Assembly: GCA_016709545.1 (NCBI GenBank)
Contig: JADJMO010000001.1
Coordinates: 434,001-498,000, forward strand
Direction of reading: 5' to 3'
DNA: 64,000 nt
Origin: Myxococcales bacterium
Lineage (GTDB): Bacteria; Myxococcota_A; Polyangia; Polyangiales; JADJMO01
Of this stretch, positions 51,137 through 60,518 are shown in pieces; positions within the stretch are counted from its first letter, which is position 1; the number at the start of each line of letters is the position of its first letter. The notes under the pieces are model-generated. The model was not told the DNA's origin. It saw nothing but the letters and a program-made list of their open reading frames with translations, and made no database searches. A program made the position numbers and the translations under genes.

Positions 51137-51883
51137 ATGAAGCTCGACCAGCTCAAGATCATCGTCACCGGTGGAGGCCGCGGCATGGGCGCGCACTTCG
51201 CCCGTCGCCTGCACGAAGCAGGCGCCAAGGTCGCCGTCGGTGACGTCGACGAGGCCGGCCTCGCCGAGCTCCCCGAGGGCATCGCGCGCCGTCGCCTCGA
51301 CGTGTCCAGCGAGGACGACGCAGTGGCGTTCGTCGCCTGGGCGGCCGAGCAGCTCGGCGGCCTCAACGGCCTCATCAACAACGCCGGCATCCTGCGCGAC
51401 GGTCTCCTCGTCAAGAAGGACAAGACCACGGGCGAGATCACCAAGCTCAGCAAGGCCCAGTGGGACGCCGTCATCGGCGTGAACCTCACCGGCGCCACGT
51501 ACATGGCGCGCGAGGTCGTGGCCCACATGGCGAAGACCGGCGACAAGCCCGGCGTCGTCGTCAACATCTCCTCGGTCGCGCGTCACGGCAACCGCGGCCA
51601 GTCGAACTACACCGCGGCCAAGTCGGCGCTCGCCGCCAACACGGTCACGTGGGCGCGCGAGTGGGCTTCGTTCGGCGTGCGCTGTGCGGCGGTCGCGCCC
51701 GGCATGGTCGAGACCCCGATGACCCAGGGTATGAACCAGAAGGCGCGCGACGCCCTCGTCGCCGCGATCCCCGTCGGCCGCATCGGCCTGCCCGAGGACT
51801 TGTGGCTCGCGGTGAAGTTCGTCCTCGAGTGCGACTACTTCAACGGCCGCACCATCGACGTCGATGGTGGCCTCTCGATGTAG
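51137..51883 (+). CDS. Short-chain dehydrogenase/reductase (FabG-like)
   Basis: NAD(P)-dependent oxidoreductase. Seen: cofactor motif TGGGRGMG (11-18), NNAG near residue 80, catalytic Ser (NISS, 145/146), Tyr158 and Lys162 (YTAAK), and VAPGMVETPM. 248 residues, classical SDR length. D in VGDVDEA after beta2 suggests NAD preference. Substrate unknown. Confidence 0.9.
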   Translation: MKLDQLKIIVTGGGRGMGAHFARRLHEAGAKVAVGDVDEAGLAELPEGIARRRLDVSSEDDAVAFVAWAAEQLGGLNGLINNAGILRDGLLVKKDKTTGEITKLSKAQWDAVIGVNLTGATYMAREVVAHMAKTGDKPGVVVNISSVARHGNRGQSNYTAAKSALAANTVTWAREWASFGVRCAAVAPGMVETPMTQGMNQKARDALVAAIPVGRIGLPEDLWLAVKFVLECDYFNGRTIDVDGGLSM

Positions 51884-52162
51884 GTCCTGGCTTCGTCGAC
51901 GGCGCCCGTGCTGCCAGTGGTGGCCGGGCGTCGTCCTTTTTGTCGGACTGCGCACAACCTCGACCCGCCAGCTCCGGGCGCCCGAACGAATGGACGAGTG
52001 GACGGCCTCGTGAGCGTCCAATGAAAGAGTCATTTGTTCGTCCTCGCTCGATCGCATCTTCCGGCAGTGAAGAAGCGCACGAGCCTGTTCGAGCTGAGCT
52101 AGCGATCTGGACGGCGGGCCGCTCACGCTGAAGGGCTGGGGAGTCGCGCGTGCCGTAGGAGG

Positions 52163-52820
52163 TCAGAACGCGAAGCCGAAGCGCAGCTGGGGCTTCTTGG
52201 TGGAGAGCTCGAGGTCCGTGCCCTTCATGCTGACCACGCTGTAGCCGACGTCGCCGAACAGCATGAAGTGGCTCGCGATGAAGTACCTCGCGTGCACGCG
52301 CGCTCCGATGAGCCAGCCCTTGAGCACGGCGGGGTCGACGCCCGCGCGGCCGTACTCGAGCTCGAGGGCTGGACGCAGGCGGATGGGACCGAGCGCGACG
52401 TGGTAGGCAACCTCGGGGCCGATCGCGGCGCCGAACGCGGCATCTGGCACCGTGGGCGGGACCGAGCCGGTCGGGGTCGGCTTGTCCCCGAGCTTGTACG
52501 CGCCGCCGATGCCGCCGAGCTGGACGTGTCCCGGGCCGATCTCGGTGAGGTTCCAGGCGGGCGAGATCCACCAGGTGCGAGATGGATGGCTTGCCCGAGA
52601 ACTCCACCCCCACCCGCCAGCAGGGGATGAAGTTCCGCGCGTCGTAACCCATCCCCTGGAGGCCTCCGCCGAGCGCCCCCGTGTAGCTGACCAGTGGACC
52701 GACGTAGAGGTACGGCGCGTCCGGCTCGTCCCACGACGCAGCCCGCGCCGTCCCGGTCGTGGTGACGAACCGCGACAACCCCACCGCGACGATGGCGCGA
52801 CAAACCGACTTTGCTCGCAT
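52163..52820 (-). CDS. Outer-membrane beta-barrel-like protein (one frame break)
   Basis: Seen: signal peptide from the ATG at 52820 (AIVAVGLSRFVTTTGTARA), then strands such as YLYVGPLVSYTGALGGG, WWISPAWNLTEIG, ELEYGRAGVD, GWLIGARVHARYF and a terminal GFAF. The frame changes near 52580. About 219 residues. A run of seven G bases precedes the start. No family recognised; overall pattern fits an OmpA/OmpW-size barrel. Confidence 0.6.
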
Positions 52821-53490
52821 GCCCCCCCCTTTCGTCAAAGAGGAGCATGCACCCCCATCCTCGCGCAGTCCCACGACCATGGGAGGCGGCGTCCGCTCGC
52901 GCCGAGATCGGGGCGCAAGGCACGCGCATCGGTTGCGTGAGCACCCGCTAGAAAAAGCGTTCGTTCGCGATTCGCGGGTGGCGATTCGTCTGGTCTCTAC
53001 GGCTGAGCACGCGCGAAGCACCTCAAAAACAAGCGTGTGGGCGCGCGCCGCCGCCGTGTGCTCCGGGCCGCTCGCTCGGCACACCAAGTGCTTGGTGAGT
53101 GGCGCCAACGTGTAAGCAGGCCCCTTTTCCGGAGCCATCGTCCGGAGCCAGCCAAGCGAGGATGCAAGTCATGCGTTTTCGCGAAGCTCTCGCGCAGCAC
53201 AGGGCCCTCAGTCCAACCGAGAAACCAAGGATAGGTCCCCACTAAGGACCATTGTGCGACGCGAAGAAGTGTGCGAACAACGCCCCGCCTCGAGTCCCAG
53301 TTCCTGAGCCTCGAGCGTGGTTCCGAAGTAAGAAGCGCAAGCTGGAAGACGTACGCGAGGCTCGACTGACCGAACCCGGCAGCCGAGCGCAAGCGGCAGC
53401 ACCCGCCCAAACGGGCGCTGAAAGACAGTTCGGCTTCAACCCGGCCGGCGGGGGCACCTCGCTCGAGCCAGCAGAGGGAGCATTCACTCC
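52821..53490. other. Long intergenic region upstream of the decaheme gene
   Basis: 670 bp with no gene that I can support; the one longer open frame on the minus strand (52997-53410) has no ribosome site and an Arg/Trp-rich composition unlike neighbouring proteins. Contains a 16-bp dyad at 53082-53097 and a 10-bp direct repeat TCCGGAGCCA at 53128-53137 and 53141-53150. Confidence 0.5.
53082..53097. promoter_or_regulatory. 16-bp dyad in decaheme upstream region
   Basis: CACCAAG-TG-CTTGGTG, perfect arms with a 2-bp centre, about 390 bp before the decaheme ATG. Possible operator. Confidence 0.35.
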
Positions 53491-56439
53491 ATGAAAAAGC
53501 ATAAGTACGCGAAACCAGTCTCGCTCAGTAGCCTCGGGCTGCTGGCTGCGAGCATGTTGTTGATCGGCGCGTGCGAAGGCTCGGCTGGTGAGGCAGGCAC
53601 GCCTTGCTCGGTCAAGGCCAACACCGACGGTACCTCCACCATCACCTGTCCGGACGGCACGTCCGTCACCGTCACGGGTGGCAAGGGAGACAAGGGCGAT
53701 CCTGGCACCCCCGGCGACGCTGGCGCCAAGGGCGATCCGGGCGACGCGGGCACCTCGTGCACGATCGTCGACAACCCCGACGGCACCAAGACGATCACCT
53801 GCACCGACGGCACGAAGGTCACCATCTCGACCTCGACGGTCGACTATGCGCTGCTCTCTCCCGCCGAGAAGGAAGTCCTCGATCCCACGCTGACCATCGT
53901 CAAGGCGGACTTCCCCGCCGACGGCAAGCCCGTCCTCACGATGAAGGTCACCGATCGCAAGGGCATGCCGGTCAAGGGCCTCAACAGCCTGACCGACGGC
54001 GCGGGCATCAGCTGGCGCGCGGCGGTCCTCAAGCTCGAGCCGGGCTGCACCACTGCCGGCGCGTGCGCGGGCAAGAGCGCGTCCGACACGTGGATCAGCT
54101 ACATCGCCGCGAACGCCACCGCGAGCGCGGGCACCGAGTCGGCGTCGACGACGGCGGCCGCCACGGCGACGGCGGGCGCGCTGAAGGACAACGGCGACGG
54201 CACGTACACGTACACCTTCGCCAAGGTCATCAACGTCGAGGCGTCGGCCGGCACCAAGTACGAAGCCGACAAGACCCACCGCATCGCCGTCATCGCGTCG
54301 AGGTCGGGCAACCCCTTCCGCCCGATGAACGCCTTCAAGGACCTCGTGCCGGCCACCGGCGCCGACGTCTCGGGCAAGAACGAGAAGGTCGCCCAGGCCA
54401 ACTGCCTGAACTGCCACTCGGAGTTCCGGGGCCGCGCGCTCAAGTCGACCGACTTCCACGGCGGCGCGCGGTACGACACGCACATCTGCGTCGCCTGCCA
54501 CAACGACCAGCGCAAGTTCTCGAGCACCGGCGCCGTCACGGCGGAGCCGACCATGACCGCGAGCGCGACCACGCCGCCCACCTTCAAGTGGACCGGCAAC
54601 GCGGCCGTCATCAACGGTGAGTCGGTCATCAACTGGCCGGTCTTCGTGCACAAGATCCACATGGGCGAAGAGCTCGGCCTCAAGCCGGACCGCGCCGGCG
54701 GCGGCGGTGGCTACTCGGCCGTCCAGTTCGACGAGGTCACCTATCCGCAGGACGTCCGCAACTGCGCGAAGTGCCACAGCGGCGCCGACAAGGCCGACAA
54801 CTGGAAGAACGTCCCGAGCCGGCGCGCTTGCGGCGCTTGCCACGACAACGTCTCCTTCGAGGCGACCGCGCCGGTCGGCCGCAAGGCCCACACGGGTGGG
54901 TCCAAGACCGACGACACCACGTGCACCCTCTGCCACACGGCGGCGGACATCACGGCGAAGCACCAGCCGGTCGCCAAGCCGCCGACCGTCACCACGGGTA
55001 CCCTCCCCACCTCGCCGGACGGCCAGTACGTCATGTCGGGCTGGCAGTTCATCGGTGGCGCCTCCAAGTCCTGCACCGTGGCCTCGCCGTGCACCTGCAC
55101 GACGCTGAACCCGTGCTTGCCGAGCGCCAACAGCAACGCCGCGTACATCGCCGCTGCGGGCGTCGTCCCGACTGGCGCCGCGAAGATCACGTACGACGTC
55201 AAGGAAGTCCTCGTCGACGCGACGACCAAGAACCCGAAGATCGTCTTCAAGCTGATCAAGGACGGCACGGACGTCGACTTCGGCACCTACGCGGCCGGCA
55301 CCAAGACCGAGCTGATGGACGGCTTCGTCGGTTCGCCGAGCGCGTACTTCGCGTGGTCGCTCCCCCAGGACGGCATCGCCGCCCCGGTGGACTACAACGC
55401 GAGCGCGAGCGTCTACATCAAGGGCGTCTGGGACGGCACCGTCACCACCTCCACGCTCACGCGTGACACGGCGACGGGCTACTACACCCTGACCGTCGGC
55501 AGCGTCGTCCTCCCGACGACCGCCAAGATGGTCACCGGCGGCCTCGGGTACACCTACAGCATGACGAGCACGCAGCCCCTGACGCAGACCAGCGTCGCCG
55601 CGTACTCGTACTCCGCGACGACCAAGATCGGTGGCCTCATCGTGCCGGCGGCGAACGTCTTCAAGACCGCCACGGGCTACACGGCCCGCCGCGCGATCGT
55701 CGACAACGCCAAGTGCAACAAGTGCCACGGCGGCCTCGGCGTCAGCCCGACGTTCCACGCCGGGCAGCGCAACGACGGGCCGACCTGCTCGTTCTGCCAC
55801 AACCCGAACCGCGTCAACGGCGGCTGGGCGGTGAACAGCAAGGACATCATCCACGCCATCCACGGCTCTGGTAAGCGCACCGTGCCCTTCACCTGGCACG
55901 GCGAGATCAAGGCCTGGGAGGTCGCCTATCCGGGCGTGCTGAACAACTGCCAGCAGTGCCACACGCCCAACACGAACGACTTCAGCGCCTCGGCGACCGC
56001 CAGCGCTGTGCCGAACATGCTGTACAGCTACGCCGCCACCGGCACCTACAGCTCCACGCCGACCGCGCCCGCCACCATCGGGCCGTTCATCGCGCCGTAC
56101 GTCACCCCCGGCACCAACTACGGCTCTGGGTACACGACGTCCGGCACCCGTACCGTGGGCTCGCAGGGCTCTGGCGCCTCGCTCGTCGCCTGCACCACCG
56201 CCGCGCCGTGCACCTGCACGCTCGCTGCGCCGTGCAACGCCGAGGACACCACCCTGGTCCACTCGCCGATCACCGCCGCCTGCAGTGCTTGCCACGACAG
56301 CCCTGTCGCCAAGAAGCACTTCGCGGACAACAACGGCTCGCTCTACCAGCCGCGCGCCACGGCGCTCGGCAAGCCCGAGCAGTGCTTGATGTGCCACGGA
56401 CCTGGCAAGGTCGCGGCCATCGCCGACGTGCACCAGTAG
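53491..56439 (+). CDS. OmcA/MtrC-family decaheme c-type cytochrome lipoprotein
   Basis: Cell-surface electron carrier. Seen: lipobox LLIGAC, a collagen-like Gly-X-Y stretch at about residues 64-90 (GDKGDPGTPGDAG), and exactly ten CXXCH motifs whose first cysteines lie at 305, 333, 425, 447, 478, 742, 766, 820, 931 and 965: two clusters of five, as in MtrC/OmcA, with a beta-rich domain between. Two extra four-Cys motifs C-x5-C-x-C-x5-C at 528-542 and 901-915 are not heme sites. 982 residues. In the family, electrons pass from a periplasmic cytochrome through an outer-membrane conduit to the surface; no such conduit gene is adjacent. Followed by its own terminator. Confidence 0.93.
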   Translation: MKKHKYAKPVSLSSLGLLAASMLLIGACEGSAGEAGTPCSVKANTDGTSTITCPDGTSVTVTGGKGDKGDPGTPGDAGAKGDPGDAGTSCTIVDNPDGTKTITCTDGTKVTISTSTVDYALLSPAEKEVLDPTLTIVKADFPADGKPVLTMKVTDRKGMPVKGLNSLTDGAGISWRAAVLKLEPGCTTAGACAGKSASDTWISYIAANATASAGTESASTTAAATATAGALKDNGDGTYTYTFAKVINVEASAGTKYEADKTHRIAVIASRSGNPFRPMNAFKDLVPATGADVSGKNEKVAQANCLNCHSEFRGRALKSTDFHGGARYDTHICVACHNDQRKFSSTGAVTAEPTMTASATTPPTFKWTGNAAVINGESVINWPVFVHKIHMGEELGLKPDRAGGGGGYSAVQFDEVTYPQDVRNCAKCHSGADKADNWKNVPSRRACGACHDNVSFEATAPVGRKAHTGGSKTDDTTCTLCHTAADITAKHQPVAKPPTVTTGTLPTSPDGQYVMSGWQFIGGASKSCTVASPCTCTTLNPCLPSANSNAAYIAAAGVVPTGAAKITYDVKEVLVDATTKNPKIVFKLIKDGTDVDFGTYAAGTKTELMDGFVGSPSAYFAWSLPQDGIAAPVDYNASASVYIKGVWDGTVTTSTLTRDTATGYYTLTVGSVVLPTTAKMVTGGLGYTYSMTSTQPLTQTSVAAYSYSATTKIGGLIVPAANVFKTATGYTARRAIVDNAKCNKCHGGLGVSPTFHAGQRNDGPTCSFCHNPNRVNGGWAVNSKDIIHAIHGSGKRTVPFTWHGEIKAWEVAYPGVLNNCQQCHTPNTNDFSASATASAVPNMLYSYAATGTYSSTPTAPATIGPFIAPYVTPGTNYGSGYTTSGTRTVGSQGSGASLVACTTAAPCTCTLAAPCNAEDTTLVHSPITAACSACHDSPVAKKHFADNNGSLYQPRATALGKPEQCLMCHGPGKVAAIADVHQ

Positions 56440-56467
56440 TCGAAGCCCAGCCGCGAGGCTGACGAGC

Positions 56468-56501
56468 GAGGCGCCGAGCGATCGGCGCCTCGCCGCTTTT
56501 T
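56468..56501 (+). terminator. Intrinsic terminator after decaheme gene
   Basis: GAGGCGCCGA-GCGA-TCGGCGCCTC, a perfect 10-bp stem with a 4-base loop, then GCCGC and five T. Starts 28 bp past the stop, so the next multiheme gene probably has its own promoter. Confidence 0.8.
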
Positions 56502-56538
56502 GTCTGCTCTCGATCGGTGCAGAAATACTCGGCGTTGC

Positions 56539-56552
56539 GTGACAAAGATCAC
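56539..56552. promoter_or_regulatory. CRP/FNR-like half-site pair upstream of the 33-heme gene
   Basis: GTGA-N6-TCAC, the core of the CRP-type consensus TGTGA-N6-TCACA, 70 bp before the ATG at 56622. Could control the gene by a CRP/FNR-superfamily regulator. A short motif, so chance is possible. Confidence 0.4.
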
Positions 56553-56621
56553 CTGACCGAGCCTCCCTGACGGTACTGGGCCTGCGTCGGCCTGCAGTGT
56601 TGCCTGGAAGGGGGAGCGGTC

Positions 56622-59600
56622 ATGCGTCCTCGTCATGTCGTCGCAGTCGCGTTCGTCGTCCTCGCCGGGTGTGGGGGTGGCTCGGGTGGAGAGGGGGAGC
56701 CGGACGTCGACGTCGTGGACGCGGACGCGGAGACCGCGACCGACACGGCAGCGACCGAGGCCACGCCCGACACCGCGACCCTGGACTCGAGCGACGACAC
56801 GTCCACCGCGGACGCCGTCGAGGACGTGGCCGAGACCAGCGACGCGACGAGCGACGTGGGCTTCCCGACGATCTGCACGACCTGCCACGGCGACCCGGCG
56901 ACCGCGAATCCCGCCCCTCCCAAGGCGGTTTCGGGCGCGACCGACACGACCTCACCCAAGGTCGGCGCGCACAGCAAGCACCTCGCCGCGAGTGCCTGGC
57001 GGCACGAGGTGCTCTGCGCCGACTGTCACGAGGTCCCCACGACCCCGACCCACAGCAACGGCAAGACCGACTTCAAGTGGAGCGCGCTCTCGGGCTCGGT
57101 GAGCTACGACACCACGTTCACCTGTCGCGGGGCGTACTGCCACGGCGCGACACTCCTGCCTCCACCGGCGGGTGCCAGCGCGGCGCGGGTGCCCATGTGG
57201 AACGTCGTCGACGGCACGTACTCGAAGTGCGGAGAGAGCTGCCACACCAACCCACCCGGTGGCGGACACATCACCTCGACGAGCTGCTCCACCTGCCACG
57301 GCGACGTCATCGCCTCGTACGACGCCACCACCAAGACCGCGGTCTGGAAGGACGCCTCGCGCCACATCAACGGCACCGTCGACCTCGTCGGCGGCAAGAC
57401 GTGTACGACCTGCCACGGCGATCCGGTCGCCAAGAGCCCGGCGCCCCCCAAGGGGACCAAGGGCGAGACGGCGACCACCGACCACGCCGTGGGTGCGCAC
57501 CAGAACCATCTGCGCCCGAGCACCTGGCGGCGCGACGTGCAGTGCAACGACTGCCATGCGTTGCCGTTCCTGACCGAGCACTCCGACGGCAAGACCGACT
57601 TCGTCTGGAGCACCGTGGCGACGAGCGGCGGCGCGACCCCGCTCTACGACACGACCTCGTACACCTGCACGAGCGTCTACTGCCACGGCACGACGCTGAA
57701 GGGCGCCGTCACCGGCGGCACGATCAACCGCGAGCCGATCTTCAACCAGGTCGACGGCACCTTCAACGCCTGCGGCTCGAGCTGCCACACCAATCCGCCG
57801 GGCGACACCCACCCGAACAACACCGCGTGCCCCTCGTGTCACGGCGCGGTGATCGCCACCTACGACCCGGTCACCAAGGCCGCCACCTGGAAGGACCGCA
57901 CGCTGCACGTCGACGGCATCGTCGAGCGCTCGACGCTGACCTGCACGACGTGCCACGGCAACTCGGTGACGGGCGATCCGGCGCCCCCGCTCTCCACCAA
58001 GGGGGAGACCGCCACGACGGCCCAGCCCGTCGGCGCGCATCAGGCCCACCTCGCGACGAGCACCTGGCGCAAGGACATGGTCTGCGGCGACTGTCACGTG
58101 GTGCCGACCTCGACGTCGCACTTCGACGGCAAGACCGACCTCGCGTGGGGTGCGCTCGCCACCACGCGCGGCAGCAAGCCCGCCTACGACTCCGCGAGCG
58201 CCAAGTGCTCGACGGTGTATTGCCACGGCGACGGTCTGCTCGGCGCCGCCACTGGCGGCACGGTCGCCCGCAGCCCGATCTGGAACGTGGTCGACGGCAC
58301 GTGGAAAGCGTGCGGCACCACGTGCCACACCAACCCTCCGGGAGGCACCCACCCCGCCGACACGGGTTGTCCGACGTGCCACGGCACCGTCATCGCGACC
58401 TATGACCCGGCGACCAAGACGGCCACCTGGAAGAACCGCACCCTGCACGTCAACGGCGTGGTCGAGAAGTCGGCGCTGCTGTGCACCTCGTGTCACGGCG
58501 ACCCCGCGGTGAACGAGGCTCCGCCCAAGGGGACGAAGGGCGAGACCCTCAGCTCGCAGAAGGCTGTCGGCGCGCACCAGAAGCACCTCTCGACCTCGGC
58601 GTGGCACCGCGACGTCGTCTGTGCGGACTGCCACGTGAAGCCGGCCTCGTCGTCGCACTCGAACGGCGTCACGGACTTCGCGTGGAGCACGCTGAGCTCG
58701 GCCGACGGCGCGAAGCCGGCCTACGACGGCGCGACGGCGACCTGCTCCAGCGTGTACTGCCACGGCAGCACGCTGCTGCCCGCGGCGAGCGGCGGCACGA
58801 CCAAGCGGTCGCCCGTGTGGACCACGGCGGACGGCTCGTTCGAGGCCTGCGGCGCGAGCTGCCACACCAACCCGCCTGGCGGGACGCACCCGAGCTCCAC
58901 GGCGTGCAACACCTGCCACGGCGCGGTCGTCACGAGCTACGACCCCGCGACCAAGGCCACGGTCTGGAAGAACCGCACGCTCCACATCAACGGTGTCGTC
59001 GACCGCGTGGACCTGACCTGCACCTCGTGCCACGGCAACCCGCTGACCACCGACGCCGCGCCGCCCAAGGGCACCAAGGGCGAGACCCTGAGCTCGCAGA
59101 AGGCGGTCGGTGCCCACCAGAACCACCTGCTCACGAGCACGTGGCGCAAGGACCTCGCGTGCAACGACTGCCACGCGGTGCCCATCTCGCCGACCCACAC
59201 CAACTCGGTGACCGACTTCTCGTGGGGCGCGCTCAGCACCACGGGCGGGGCGACGCCCGCCTACGACTCGGCCACCGTCTCGTGCTCCAGCGTCTACTGC
59301 CACGGCTCCACGCTGGCCGGCGCGATCGCGGGTGGCACGTTGAAGAAGGCGCCGCTCTGGACGACGGTCGACGGTAGCTACGTCGCGTGCGGCGCGAGCT
59401 GCCACACCAACCCGCCGGGCGGCTCGCACAGCACGAGCACCGACTGCGCGATGTGCCACGGCACGGTCATCGCGGGCTACAACGCGACCACGAAGACGGC
59501 CACGTGGGCGGACCGCACGCTGCACGTGAACGGCAAGAAGGAGTCGACCAAGTACCACGATCTCGGCGGCTGGACCTCGCCCCGGGGCGGCGCCAACCAC

Positions 59601-60425
59601 CACGGGAGCCACTACTTCCTCACCAACCAGCAGAAGGACGAGCACGGTCGCCTCTGCACCGACTGCCACGGCGCGGACTACGCGGGTGGCACGGTGGGGG
59701 TCTCCTGCAACAACGCGAGCTGCCACAAGGGCACCGACTGGCGCGGATGCTCGTACTGCCACGGCACGCCGCCGAGCCAGTGGAGCCCGCCGGTCGGCGT
59801 CGCCAAGGAGACGGCGACCAACACGCTCGCGGTCGGACGCCACACGGCGCACCTCACGAGCAGCACGACGCACGTCGCGTTCGCGTGTGCGACCTGCCAC
59901 ACGGTCCCCGCGACGGGCGACGTGTCGCACGCCCTCGGCTACGTGCCGAGCGCGACGCTCGAGACCACGGGCCACCACGGCGACGTCGCCTTCACCGCGG
60001 GTGCCGTCGGCATGACGTTCAGCGCGACGGCGTCGACCGGCACGCCCGTCACCGCGCGTGGCACCTGCCTCGGCGGTTGTCACTCGAACGGTCGCGGTGG
60101 TCCGCCCGCGGTGACCCCGTATTGGGCCGGCGGGGCCTGGACGGCGGGCAGCTGCACCGCGTGCCACTCGAACTCGATGAGTGGCCTCGGCAACCGGCAC
60201 CCGAAGCACTCGGGGGAAGGGCTCGCCTGCACGTCCTGTCACCCGGCGGCGAGCGGGAGCACGCACCTCGACGGCACGAAGGAGGTATCGGGGACCATCA
60301 CCGGTCCGTCGGGAGGTTCGGTGACGACCAAGGCGCCTGGCGCCGCGGGCAACCCTTGCGGCACGGCGTGGTCGTGCAGCGGAACTTGCCACGGCGAGCC
60401 GCACAGCAACTTCTGCTGGAAGTGA
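56622..60425 (+). CDS. Giant multiheme c-type cytochrome lipoprotein (about 33 heme motifs, CxxxxCH/CxxCH repeats)
   Basis: 1267 residues. Seen: lipobox VVLAGC (Cys17), an acidic Asp/Thr/Ala linker to ~80, five tandem repeats beginning at Cys85, 261, 441, 621 and 800 (period 176-180 residues), and a ~290-residue tail. Each repeat carries four CX2CH and one CX4CH motif, in the order CTTCHG, CxDCH, C-x4-CHG, CGxxCHTNPPG, CxxCHG, with GAHQxHL and WKxRTLHVNG between. The tail adds five CX2CH, one CX4CH and two CX3CH. This matches the Geobacter CxxxxCH/CxxCH domain family. The total of 33 is a motif count; actual heme loading is unknown. Likely surface-exposed electron storage or transfer. Start ATG has GGAAGGGGGAG upstream. 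Confidence 0.9.
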   Translation: MRPRHVVAVAFVVLAGCGGGSGGEGEPDVDVVDADAETATDTAATEATPDTATLDSSDDTSTADAVEDVAETSDATSDVGFPTICTTCHGDPATANPAPPKAVSGATDTTSPKVGAHSKHLAASAWRHEVLCADCHEVPTTPTHSNGKTDFKWSALSGSVSYDTTFTCRGAYCHGATLLPPPAGASAARVPMWNVVDGTYSKCGESCHTNPPGGGHITSTSCSTCHGDVIASYDATTKTAVWKDASRHINGTVDLVGGKTCTTCHGDPVAKSPAPPKGTKGETATTDHAVGAHQNHLRPSTWRRDVQCNDCHALPFLTEHSDGKTDFVWSTVATSGGATPLYDTTSYTCTSVYCHGTTLKGAVTGGTINREPIFNQVDGTFNACGSSCHTNPPGDTHPNNTACPSCHGAVIATYDPVTKAATWKDRTLHVDGIVERSTLTCTTCHGNSVTGDPAPPLSTKGETATTAQPVGAHQAHLATSTWRKDMVCGDCHVVPTSTSHFDGKTDLAWGALATTRGSKPAYDSASAKCSTVYCHGDGLLGAATGGTVARSPIWNVVDGTWKACGTTCHTNPPGGTHPADTGCPTCHGTVIATYDPATKTATWKNRTLHVNGVVEKSALLCTSCHGDPAVNEAPPKGTKGETLSSQKAVGAHQKHLSTSAWHRDVVCADCHVKPASSSHSNGVTDFAWSTLSSADGAKPAYDGATATCSSVYCHGSTLLPAASGGTTKRSPVWTTADGSFEACGASCHTNPPGGTHPSSTACNTCHGAVVTSYDPATKATVWKNRTLHINGVVDRVDLTCTSCHGNPLTTDAAPPKGTKGETLSSQKAVGAHQNHLLTSTWRKDLACNDCHAVPISPTHTNSVTDFSWGALSTTGGATPAYDSATVSCSSVYCHGSTLAGAIAGGTLKKAPLWTTVDGSYVACGASCHTNPPGGSHSTSTDCAMCHGTVIAGYNATTKTATWADRTLHVNGKKESTKYHDLGGWTSPRGGANHHGSHYFLTNQQKDEHGRLCTDCHGADYAGGTVGVSCNNASCHKGTDWRGCSYCHGTPPSQWSPPVGVAKETATNTLAVGRHTAHLTSSTTHVAFACATCHTVPATGDVSHALGYVPSATLETTGHHGDVAFTAGAVGMTFSATASTGTPVTARGTCLGGCHSNGRGGPPAVTPYWAGGAWTAGSCTACHSNSMSGLGNRHPKHSGEGLACTSCHPAASGSTHLDGTKEVSGTITGPSGGSVTTKAPGAAGNPCGTAWSCSGTCHGEPHSNFCWK

Positions 60426-60518
60426 GACAGATTGCCGCGGGTGGCCTCGCTGGATTCGTCCATTGAGGCTGTCTGCTCGCCGGGGGCCCTCGGTACCGTG
60501 CAGGAAGGGAGATCCTTC

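Noticed and set aside
52997..53410. 137-codon minus-strand frame upstream of the decaheme gene
   Set aside because: No ribosome site, Arg/Trp-rich composition, no family resemblance; left as intergenic.
53242..56433. 1063-codon open frame antisense to the decaheme gene
   Set aside because: Arg/Val/Asp-biased text without motifs, produced by the strong codon bias of the real gene on the other strand.
56874..59500. ~540-bp repeats considered as a mobile or assembly repeat
   Set aside because: They coincide exactly with protein heme repeats, keep the reading frame throughout and differ in sequence.
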